Below, piece after piece: positions 55,415 to 64,000 of a stretch of 64,000 bases of DNA. Below the pieces are notes generated by a model. The model was given only the letters and a program-made list of their open reading frames with translations. It was not told where the DNA came from and searched no databases. Within the stretch, counting starts at the first letter, position 1. Every line of letters starts with the position of its first letter. Origin of the DNA: Pinus tabuliformis (taxonomy: Eukaryota > Streptophyta > Pinopsida > Pinales > Pinaceae). The stretch is from the NCBI GenBank assembly GCA_031772625.1, contig CM062815.1, positions 608,919,918 through 608,983,917 of the forward strand. The letters run 5' to 3'. The position numbers and the translations under genes are program-made.

Positions 55415-56450
55415 TGTTATCGGGAAATCTAGTGTCTATGCAGAGCTGCTAGTCCCACTAAGACTGGTAGCTATCTTAGAAACAAACAAACTAAAACTAC
55501 TTTTGTTTTCCTTTATGAGAAGTAGATAAGAGGGGAACAAAGGAGACCAACATCTGTCTTGCACTTGGTTCCTTGCTTGATTCCTCTCCCTTCTGATAGA
55601 TCTTTGCCACTTGCTTCATCGTCTACCCAGCTTCAAAGAGCACCTGTGGAATCAAAGTAGCATAACACTATCCAAGAACAAAGATCTACTATCACAAACA
55701 ATATAAGACCAGATATATATGGACCACACAAATGCATATATCATCAATCATACAAGAATGTGGAGGAAAACTTGAATAGCTTTATTAATATCAAGAATAG
55801 GTAAGAGGATTACAACCAATTGTTTTGACCCAGTTTCATCCTCTCAGCAAGAAAGCCCTTCTTCACCTCATGAAAATCTTAGATCACCCAACACTATGAT
55901 GTTACACCAAGAAACCAGCAGCACTTCCTTACAAGATACAAAATTCCAGCCCCCGGATCTCTGGGATGAGGGATCCATATATAGATGATTGTAAGGGGGT
56001 GAGTCAGCTTCTGGGATTTGATTAGTGTCCTCTCTCTGATAGTTCTTGATTCCAATTGGAGATTGATGATCTCTTACTCATCCCTGGGCGAATTCAGAGA
56101 GGCAAGTGTCACAGGAGAAGTTTTTGGAAGATTCCATGATCATCCACCTCGCAAACTGTCTCTTCCATTTGTCCACTCTCACCCATCACACCCCATATAA
56201 GGGATTTTCAATATGCATCACACCTCCTGTGTGCATTTAGGTGGGATGCATCGCACTTTGACCATGGAGCAGGTGAGATGGTCCAGTTTTGACCAGTTTT
56301 GAGTAGTTTTTCATGGAGAACTTCTAGGAGATGATGTAATCAGCTGATCTTGTTCCTTTAGGGTGTGAAACAACACTTTTAGGGACATAGGATCCCTTGG
56401 TTTATGGACATATATGATTGGGGTTGCAGTGCCCAAAAATGTCTATAACA
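55415..56450 (-). repeat. 5' LTR of element K
   Basis: 1036 bp, partner of 48743-49778, with TATA box at 55975-55984 on the minus strand. Confidence 0.95.
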
Positions 56451-56455
56451 CCTAA
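56451..56455. repeat. Target-site duplication of element K, right copy
   Basis: CCTAA, matching 48738-48742. Confidence 0.9.
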
Positions 56456-58887
56456 GATAGACACCCTACTCAATACTCCATGCAGTAGTACTCTAGGCAT
56501 ATCAAATGGTTGGCCCACTCTCTCCACACTCACTAAGGTGCACAACCCCATGCATCAAAGTCCATACACCCCCACTAGACTTTGGCATCCCAATCTAATA
56601 TTAGGGACTCAACCTCCTCAAGATGCTCCCATAACCCCCCAAGAGCTATCCATCAAGAGTTATACAAGACAAAGGAACCACTAGCATATGTAGTGTTGAT
56701 TGAGTATGTCTCCATCCCATATGATGTTATATATTCTCCCTCGTAGGTATGGGCTCCCACGACATCATCAAATAAACCGACCCTCTCGGCTCATTTGTGG
56801 ATTTATTTTCAATCATCACCTCTCATCATGTAATCAATGCATTAGTTATATCACCATAATATCAAAAGGAAAATCCACATGCTAACTCTCACATGTCATC
56901 ATGGAAGTACACACCATTATCACAAAATATATAAACACCACATGTGCATGACATCATTAACCTTTCATTAGAAACTTTGTCTCATTTACCAGATATCGTC
57001 ACATAGTAAAACATCATTACAACTTATACTTCAACATTTCCAGATTGACATAAACAAATAATTAAAACCATAACTTCTTATAAAAAAAACCATATGAAGA
57101 GAAAATTTGGCATTTAAAATGTAAGACATTTTATTATATTGAATCATTCCAACATATACATAAATTATAATACCACTTAAAATTAACTTAAACATACCTA
57201 CATATGAAATAAGAATTTTAATATTATTTAAGGTTTACCTAAACTTAAAATGAGCAACATAAATATTATTAAAAAATTGTCTTATCGCTTAAAAATAGTA
57301 ATGCCTTTCCTCTTAAAGTAGATCGGGACAATTATAAATGTAGACTATGTTAGAGGGAACAATTATCTTTCCAATACACACATAAATATTATTATGCTTA
57401 CTTCTTTTCTTTTTTTTCTTTTTTTTTTTTTTTTCAAAAGGTGGAAAAACCTATCAAACTCAGTTTGTCAAACCAACAGTGAGGACAGCCATCTCTGGCT
57501 GTTATCCGCGAATGTCAGTTGACACATCACTGTTATCAAGGAAAACCACGCCACCTGAAATAACCCGCTGGTGGTCCGTAAGGGAGCAGGCTTTCACTCC
57601 TGCCAGATGCCTCTGGGTCTTGGGCCGTTAACCTGTTTCCTTACGTCCGAGGAAAGTTGAAAAAAATATCATTGATATAAAAAATAAGTTTTATTTATAA
57701 ATTAAAATGTTATTATTGGAAATTTATCATTTATATGATTAATACTACCTTATCAAGATGAATTCCCTCTCAAAAAATTGTTTAAAAAAACATTAAAATA
57801 ACTTAAAAGATGAAAGCATGAAAAAAGAAGTTAACCTCTTGATACACTTCAATTCAAATTAATTTGGTAACATTTATTTATTAACACAACCAATAAATAT
57901 ATATATATATGGTGGTTAAAAAATCACTATTATATAAACCTGTTAAATATTTCTCCCCAAACAAATTGTGTTGACTATTAACTATTTTTATCATATGCCT
58001 TTTAAGCATTCATTGTTTTATTAATCATCCCAATAACTTTAAAAAGGTTGGCACATAATCTTAGGCTAAAATTCTCATGAATATTTGAACAATTATAACT
58101 GAAGGTTGCATGAATCATTAAAAATGCATGCATCCATGTAGCGAAGGACAAAATCGACACAACTTAAATCCTTGTAGAAATGGTACTTTCCACATTGGAA
58201 AACAAAACAATGGTTGTATGACTAATAGGAGGTGCCTTGGCCAATTACTTTAATTCCCACATATCCTTTACTTAATGAATATACTTTCACTCGCTAAAGA
58301 TAGTGGAAATCCATATGGTCACTACAGTTATCTGTAATGACGGATGAAAATCGAACCTCGGTCAATCATAAATTCACTAAACACAGGGAATTTAAAATAC
58401 TAATAATATTCAAGAAACTATATCGACAAGACATCACCAAATATGGGTTTGCTTTTCTCATAAAGCACCATGGAGGCCACGGAAAAAGGCCCTAAAGTTC
58501 GACTGTTACTCTGATGGTTGATTTGTTTAGGTTGAATCCGGGAGGTCATATGTAACGACCTTACATAGAGTGGTTCTATCCACTAAGACGGAACCAAAAT
58601 CATATCCTCCAGTGCTTCTGCCTAGGTCTTCACAATCCCAATGGCCCCCTCCTTCATTCATCCAAAATAAAAAATTATGATATATTTGGAGTTCATATAG
58701 AATTACTTTAAATTAATATTAGAATAATATTTTATGGGGTAGCATGTATAATTATATTAATATTTTGTAGAGAATAGACATGCAATCTAGAAGTCAGACT
58801 AAGTTAAATAAATAATGATATTTGAGATCTAAGACATTTATTAAGGTATTACAGACTCATGTGCATGAATTTACCTATGTTATTTTA
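56456..58887. other. AT-rich stretch without genes
   Basis: The first part continues J's internal sequence beyond K. The rest is AT-rich with short TA runs (57897-57910) and one poly(A)-tailed retroposon candidate. No frame has recognisable motifs. Confidence 0.45.
57405..57660 (-). mobile_element. Poly(A)-tailed retroposon relic (LINE 3' end or SINE)
   Basis: On the minus strand a GC-richer block of about 220 bp, unlike its AT-rich surroundings, ends TTTTTCCACCTTTTG and runs into an A-rich tail of about 35 bases (57405-57437). That form is typical of non-LTR retroposons. I find no clear A/B box, no coding sequence and no convincing target duplication, so the class is open. Confidence 0.35.
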
Positions 58888-60144
58888 TGCAATGGATCGA
58901 TAAGATTGCGAAATACACAGACAAAGAAGCAGTAAAGAAGCATAATAGACAACACACATAAACATAGCAAATTTAATAAGGAGTTCACCCAATACTCCTG
59001 GGCTACATCTCCTGGTCCAACCTTCAGTGGTGGCCTCTCTATTATGCCTTCAAGCAGAGTTTTACAACCGTGTGAGCTCCATTTGAGACTCAACACACAA
59101 CAGATACAACAATAAGAGTTTGCTTGAACCTCTCAAGCCTCTCTGAGTACACAGACTCTCTCAATCACTCTCTGTCTCTGTCTTGGCTCTATCTTGGCAC
59201 TACCTCAACACCGCCTACTCTGTCTTCTATTTTCTATGGCTTTAAAGCCAAACTGCACTACCTGTTCGTTTCAGCTTCTCAACTTTCTGTCTCCCCGACC
59301 TCTATCCGCTCAGACCCCTTTCTAAGCGTTAGCAATCATTGCTAAATGCTTCCAGGGATGGTGGCCACCTGTACTGTAACGGAATAGGTCATCGGGCCTT
59401 CGAAATCCTTCGAAATCCCAAAAGCAGTCATTCTCTGTTAACACAGGAAAATGCATTCAAAACTGTGAAATTCCACCAAAACACTGTTCATTTCGAACTT
59501 CAAAAGTCCTTAAATCCAGTCTATTTTCCTATCGGGTCTGTCCTCAATCGCTATCGCAAGTCGCTTCGACCTTGTTCCTTTGCATTTTAAAAACACGTTA
59601 AAACTGTGAAAATAACATAAAAACGACTCCCTCCAGACTTGAAATAATATATATTTCCATTCATCAACCCTTTCAGGTCTGGTTTATCACATCGACGCTT
59701 TATCCTTCACATTTTGTTTAATAAACAAAACATGCGAAAATACATTAAAATGCCCTTTCTGTGGATCTCAAATCTTATGCAATAATATTTATATAACCAT
59801 CAGGTCCGGCTGGTCGCATCGCATACATATATATGTATAAGTCCTGCTCCTCTGTGTAGCTCTGATTGCGATATCGCAATGCGATTGATCGCAATCGCAT
59901 ATCGCGATAACCCCGGTCCGTTGTAAGTGCTCTATTATGGTTGCTGATTACGATGTTGCGATGCAACGTGGGCCGTCGATCTGCACACTTGATCGACAGT
60001 CTTCGTTGACTCCGCCAATCGTCATCACAACTCATATATGATATGCACCAATGTCCTCCATCTACCTGTGCTGATTGCGATTTGTCGATCAGATCTACAC
60101 TGTTGATCGACCAGATCTGATGGCTACTACGCATTCATTGTTCA
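58888..60144 (-). repeat. 3' LTR of element M (ends approximate)
   Basis: Minus-strand LTR downstream of M pol, with ends about TGCAATGGATCG and CATTCATTGTTCA. It shares a GTTCACCCAA...GGGCTAC block with G's LTR. Minus-strand TATA box ATGGTTATATAAATATT at 59784-59798. U3 (about 59800-60134) is rich in palindromes: ATTGCGATATCGCAAT at 59867-59882, GATTGATCGCAATCGCATATCGCGAT after it, and GATCTGGTCGATCAACAGTG. The partner LTR is not in the window. Confidence 0.55.
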
Positions 60145-60349
60145 AGCCTCCACTGCTCTATTTTTCACTGTTTTCTCTATGTTTTCGCTTCCTGATAGTG
60201 TTTTTCCGCCTTTTGGAGGGTTCCCCTTATGCGATGATTTTGATCTTTTAAGCATTTTTAAGAGATTTTGAAGATTTAGAGAGTATTCTAGGATCCATTT
60301 GGATCACGCCTTCCCACTAAAAATGCTTTTGGACCACCAAAATTTGGTT

Positions 60350-61262
60350 TTCAAGCATTGCTCAAGTGAGGATACAACTTCCTCACTTGTCCAACCTCTA
60401 TCCATTTTGTACTGCTAGGTTTTGAACCTTGGAGCCCAATTTTAAGGTACTCCACATCCCCTCTGCACGTGGTTCTCACCTTCCTGTCCAGAATTGTATC
60501 TTCCTACAGCTCATTGAGATATTCAAGCAATAGATCATCAATGGAAGGCAATTGACTTTGCTCTTTGGGATCTTCAATTAATGAAGGTTCAAATAGTCTT
60601 AAGTTTTTTGCATTTACCACTGAATAGATGTGCATGTATGCTGGAAGATCAAGGTGGAAAGCGTTCTCACCAATTTTATCAAGTACCTTAAAAGGCCCAT
60701 ACCTTATTGGCTTCAGCTTCTTTCCTTCACCTTGCATTCTGTCCTTGCTGATATACAACCAAACTTGATCACCAACTTAAAAGCTATGTTCCATCTGATT
60801 CTTATCATTCCTTGCCTTGTACTTGGCTTGGCTTTTTTCCAGCTATTCCTGCACTGCCTAGTGAATTTCTTGGATCTGTTCAATGAACCTGGTTTCTTTG
60901 TCCACATCGTTGTGTCCATCAATCGCTTTGTCCTTTTCAAAGAGAAAATCCAAGGGAGACCTATAAAACCAAAACAAGTCTCAAAAGGAGATCTTTGTGT
61001 AGAAGAATGCTTGGCACGATTGTAAGCATGTTGCACATAACATAAATGTTCATCCCAAAGCTTGGGATGCTTGCTGCAATAACCCCTGAGCAACTGGATC
61101 ACTGTCATGTTGACCACCTCTGTTTGGCCATCTATTTGTGGATGAAAGGTTGTGCTCTTTTTCAATTTGGTGTCCATCAATTCCCACAGACTCGACCAAA
61201 ACTTCCCAACAAATTGGGAATCTTGATCAGATAATATGGAAGTGGGTAACCCAAAATACACC
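60350..61262 (-). pseudogene. Element M pol C-terminus: integrase and chromodomain-like tail
   Basis: The minus strand from 61261 starts MYFGLPTSILSDQDSQF and continues through FHPQIDGQTEVVN (integrase Glu), WDEHLCYVQHAYNRAKHSST and SPFETCFGF. The C-terminal barrel reads LKPIRYGPFKVLDKIGENAF and HLDLPAYMHIYSVVNAKNLR. Further coding signal to about 60350 (DTILDRKVRT, GSKPSSTKWIEVG, VRKLYPHL) is the decayed chromodomain-like tail seen in some chromoviruses. Element L is inserted at its upstream edge; the rest of pol lies beyond the window. Several breaks. Confidence 0.8.
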
Positions 61263-62940
61263 TGTTAGCATTGCTGTACCAAAGAATCAAAAATGGATTC
61301 AAACACTCTCAAAGGCTACAATTACACTTATAATGGTGCCAAAGGATCCATGGTTGCTGTTCAAATTCTCAAATCATGGCTAAAAGTCTTCCACTGATCG
61401 AAAAAATTGCAAGGGGAAAGCCCTTTGGAGGGCAGAAATACACTATGAGGAGGCAGAAATACCCCAAAAACCATGTAAAAATCAAAGTTGCAGGCATAAA
61501 GGACCGAATTAATCTCAGCCGTTGGATCTGGCCGATCAACAGTCCAGATCACGTCGACATATCGCAATCGGAGGAGGCAGGCAGTGGCAGTGACATGAGA
61601 CTTCGCCGATGAGCGATCGCCGATGGGCCGGACCCAACGGCCATACAACGCTGCACTTTATATTATTTCGGGTTTGCGGCGATCGCCGATATCGCATCGG
61701 CACTTTCAAAGGGGCGAGGCTTTAACATAAGTTATGGTGCGAGCTGACGAGCCGGACCCGATATATGCACAACACTCCGTTTCATATTTTTTCAAGTCCG
61801 CGCCTTTAGCGTTTTCAATGTATTTTGTGTATTTTCTTTGTATAAAGAAAATATAAAGGGAAGCCTAGGGCAAGCACCGATTACGATGGAGTTCAGACCC
61901 GATAGTGAATAGACTATGCCTGAGCCTTTTAAAAGTCAACATGGAAGCAGTGATGGGCGGGAATGCATGGTTTGGGCATCGTTTCACTGTTTTTAAACCA
62001 AAGCAGTCATGATAGATCCGTTCAATGATTCAGTAGCTGCCTTCAATTCACAGTATGTCCGAGAAGGAAACAGGACACCGCCGATCAGTTCAAAGCATTC
62101 AATGGTTATGGTTTCATTTGTATTTCACGCCACCTGCCCAAGCAGGACCGTAGAGCACCAGAGAGGGTCAAATCCATTTAAACACAGCCATATTTGTATC
62201 AAAGGCCCATTTCTAAATGTAAATGCGGTTGGTGACCATCTATGGGCTCCTCCATGCATGGGTAGCAGAGATATTTTGTAATGTAACACCATATATACCT
62301 AGAACAGAGATGTAATCGATTGATGAGTGTTAGATGAAGAGAACCCTGTTGTAAGGTTCAACTTCTGGAGACTGTAACTACTTTGTAACGTGCAGCGTCT
62401 GGTCTTCATTGCCAGCTAATACAAGCTTCTTTTGCTATTTATTGCTCACTTTCCACTTCTCTTTCTTGTTTCAGGCTATGCCAGTTTGCATTTGTTCTAT
62501 TGCTGTGAATGTTTAGCACCAGAGGGGCTGTCATCCCACCTTTGTGTTAGGATTTAGCATGTATCATAGAACATGTGTGAAGGTTTCTATTGTTTAATGC
62601 ATAGAGAGCTGTCATCCTGTCTGTGCATTAGAAACTAGATTTACAGACCTCTTAACTGGTTGCAGCCGGCCATCACAGGGTCCTATGCATCTGCTGGTGT
62701 GGTCATTCTTCTCCATTATCACCTTATCCTCAAACTGTGAGTAATAGGTGGTTAAAAGCCTTGTAGTCTGGGGGTGTTCACCCATGTCTGGGGTCAATCA
62801 TAGTAGAAGTGGTTATCTGGCTTGAACATGCAACATTTGTTCCATTCATCCACCATTTATCCAACTATATTTGGTTGAATTTGTAATGTTCCCGAGCATC
62901 ACCGATATGAAACCTAGGTGAGTTTCTTGGGGTGATAACA
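61263..62940 (+). repeat. 5' LTR of element L
   Basis: 1678 bp from TGTTAGCATT to GGTGATAACA, with a perfect TGTTA/TAACA inverted repeat at the ends, interrupting M's integrase. TATA box CTTTATATTA at 61657-61666. GCGGCGATCGCCGATATCGC plus ATCGGC at 61677-61702 lies just downstream of it, with CGATGAGCGATCGCCGATGG at 61605-61624. GATCTGGCCGATCAACAGTC at 61528-61547 resembles M's U3. The flanking 5 bp is ACACC (61258-61262); the partner duplication is outside the window. Confidence 0.8.
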
Positions 62941-62945
62941 TTAAA

Positions 62946-62963
62946 TGGCGCCGTTGCCGGGGA
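62946..62963 (+). other. Primer-binding site of element L (Athila type)
   Basis: TGGCGCCGTTGCCGGGGA, five bases after the LTR, is the exact classical Athila-group PBS. Confidence 0.95.
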
Positions 62964-63433
62964 GAAGAGAATCGAAGCTCAGCTTCCCTGAGAAACGACA
63001 AAGCTTCAAGCTTTGATGACAGACAAGGTTTGAGCACAGATTTTGGTTGTAATCATCTGTCTGGCGACTCCACTGGAGGAAGGCCATCCTTTGGCGACTC
63101 CACATTGAAGTTCTGGTCTAGTTCGTGAAGCATGCTCAGAGAAATCTTCAGAAATCACTAGCTGGCCAGTGCCTGATCCTGAGAGGATCGATAAGCAGAA
63201 GAAACTTTGCGGAAGGGAGCATCAGGATCAGGTAAGCCTTAAAAATTCCATGTATCCCTGTTAGTGATTGTCACCTTCAGAGATTCATGCAGCTCCTTGT
63301 TATTCATTCCCCTTTTGGAATTCACTTCACAGAAAGAAGCTCCATGTTGTCCGTTATATTCCTCTGTTTCTGCCATTCCATTCATTGATTCATTCTACTC
63401 GGTCCACCAGTATCTTTTTATCTTACCTCAGTC
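62964..63433 (+). other. Leader of element L
   Basis: 470 bp of non-coding sequence between PBS and gag. TGGCGACTCCAC occurs twice, at 63062-63073 and 63092-63103; it resembles the Ogre-type PBS TGGCGACTCCGCTGGGG. Nothing else is recognised. Confidence 0.7.
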
Positions 63434-64000
63434 ATGGCAAGCCAGCAAGCTCTTACAAAGATAGAAAGAATAGTTGCTGCTAGGTATGGGCCCTTAGTTT
63501 TGCCTACCCCTTTGAATGCCATGCCTGTAGGAGATTATATGGAATATATGCCTAAGTTTACTGGTGCAGAAGGAGTATCAGCTGAAGAGCACCTCAAATC
63601 TTTCTATTGTTACGCTGATAACCTAGATATCAATGAAGAGGATGTATGGATGAGGGTTTTTGTTCAAAGCCTAGATGGGGAGGCTAGAAAATGGTTTAGA
63701 GATTTACCCCCTAGGTCCATTGCAGACATTGATTCTTTAGATGATGTATTTTTAAAGCACTGGGGAAATAATAAAGATCTTCTCTTCTATCATGATGAAT
63801 TTGGGAACTTGCAGAGAGAAGATGGTGAGCTGCTGTCTGATTTCAATATCAGATTCAATCATTTGTACGGCAGAATACCAGCTGAAATAAAACCCGCCCC
63901 TTCTTCTGCCATGCTCACATATGCCAATGCCTTTGATTCTCAGTTCTGCCTGTTGTTAAGAGAAAGGAGATGTACTTCTTTGGCTGATATGCAAGCTGCA
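63434..64000 (+). CDS. Element L gag, open to window edge
   Basis: Plus-strand frame from the ATG at 63434, 189 codons without interruption to the last base. It begins MASQQALTKIERIVAARYGP and contains the retrotransposon capsid domain: MPKFTGAEGVSAEEHLKSFY, VWMRVFVQSLDGEARKWFRD, FLKHWGNNKDLLFY, LSDFNIRFNHLYGRIPAEIK and YANAFDSQFCLLLRERR. This gag type is common in plant gypsy elements with the TGGCGCC PBS. Gag would assemble the particle. It is the only plus-strand coding region in the window that I accept, and it is incomplete only because the window ends. Confidence 0.9.
   Translation, partial: MASQQALTKIERIVAARYGPLVLPTPLNAMPVGDYMEYMPKFTGAEGVSAEEHLKSFYCYADNLDINEEDVWMRVFVQSLDGEARKWFRDLPPRSIADIDSLDDVFLKHWGNNKDLLFYHDEFGNLQREDGELLSDFNIRFNHLYGRIPAEIKPAPSSAMLTYANAFDSQFCLLLRERRCTSLADMQAA

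Larger units (their letters stand above)
48743..56450 (-). mobile_element. Element K: short H-related, probably non-autonomous gypsy element
   Basis: A 7.7-kb minus-strand element with LTRs of equal length (1036 bp), perfect TGTTATAG/CTATAACA-type ends, a TGGCG-type PBS, a G-rich purine tract and CCTAA on both sides. It shares leader blocks, LTR end and gag-tail style with H. Coding parts seen are a Ser/Lys-rich gag segment, two zinc knuckles and a protease end; I recognise no RT, RNase H or integrase, so it looks like a gag-bearing non-autonomous (TR-GAG or LARD-like) element. LTR copies differ by about 3-4% by eye. Confidence 0.85.

Noticed and set aside
60421-60456. M's 3' LTR starting at TGTGGAGTACC on the minus strand next to GAGGGGA
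   Set aside because: The sequence there still carries pol C-terminal coding signal (DTILDRKVRT, KWIEVG), so the LTR must begin further left, near 60144.

Overview
The window looks like nuclear DNA of a seed plant with a large, repeat-filled genome. A gymnosperm is my guess, from the Tat, Athila and chromovirus mix and the very long LTRs, but I cannot name the species. I find no host gene, tRNA or rRNA. Almost all of it is nested LTR retrotransposons of the Ty3/gypsy superfamily, eight of the nine on the minus strand. All are treated here as fossils.

Left block (1-about 45500), outermost to innermost. Element G (minus; 5' LTR from 44577, PBS 44561-44572, gag and G-patch region 42574-44530) was split by element H (minus; 5' LTR 41497-42573, PBS 41475-41494, leader 40146-41474 and 22000-22446, gag 19060-22000). 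H was hit twice. An Athila-type element A (1-19059, continuing past the left edge) entered its gag. A Tat-type element T (22447-40140, target duplication GGAGC) entered its leader. A was later hit by chromovirus C (3262-9158, target duplication TCATA). This gives four levels of nesting.

T is the most unusual object. Its two LTRs are about 5.3 kb each, and each carries its own accessory coding region: a globular reading frame followed by a K/E/Q-rich coiled-coil frame. It also has a 75-bp-period array of CG-rich palindromes around the TATA box. Its pol order is protease, archaeal-type RNase H, RT, RNase H, integrase, so the extra RNase H lies before RT rather than after it.

Right block (45500-64000). 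A 3' LTR of element J (46916-48463) is followed by a little internal sequence. That sequence is interrupted by K (48743-56450, target duplication CCTAA), a relative of H with zinc-knuckle and protease parts but no recognisable RT, so it was probably non-autonomous. An AT-rich stretch without genes follows. Next come the 3' LTR and pol C-terminus of chromovirus-like element M (58888-61262), cut by L, the only plus-strand element (5' LTR 61263-62940, Athila-type PBS, gag open to the window edge).

How the parts relate: each element would have been transcribed from the TATA box in its 5' LTR, with gag and pol supplying particle, reverse transcriptase and integrase. H and K probably relied on proteins from related elements. 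By eye the LTR pairs differ by about 1-2% (T), 3% (C), 3-4% (K) and 5% (A, partial), which agrees with the nesting order. The U3 regions of T, M and L share a TATA plus CGATATCGC palindrome module although their coding parts are different, which is the main cross-element signal.
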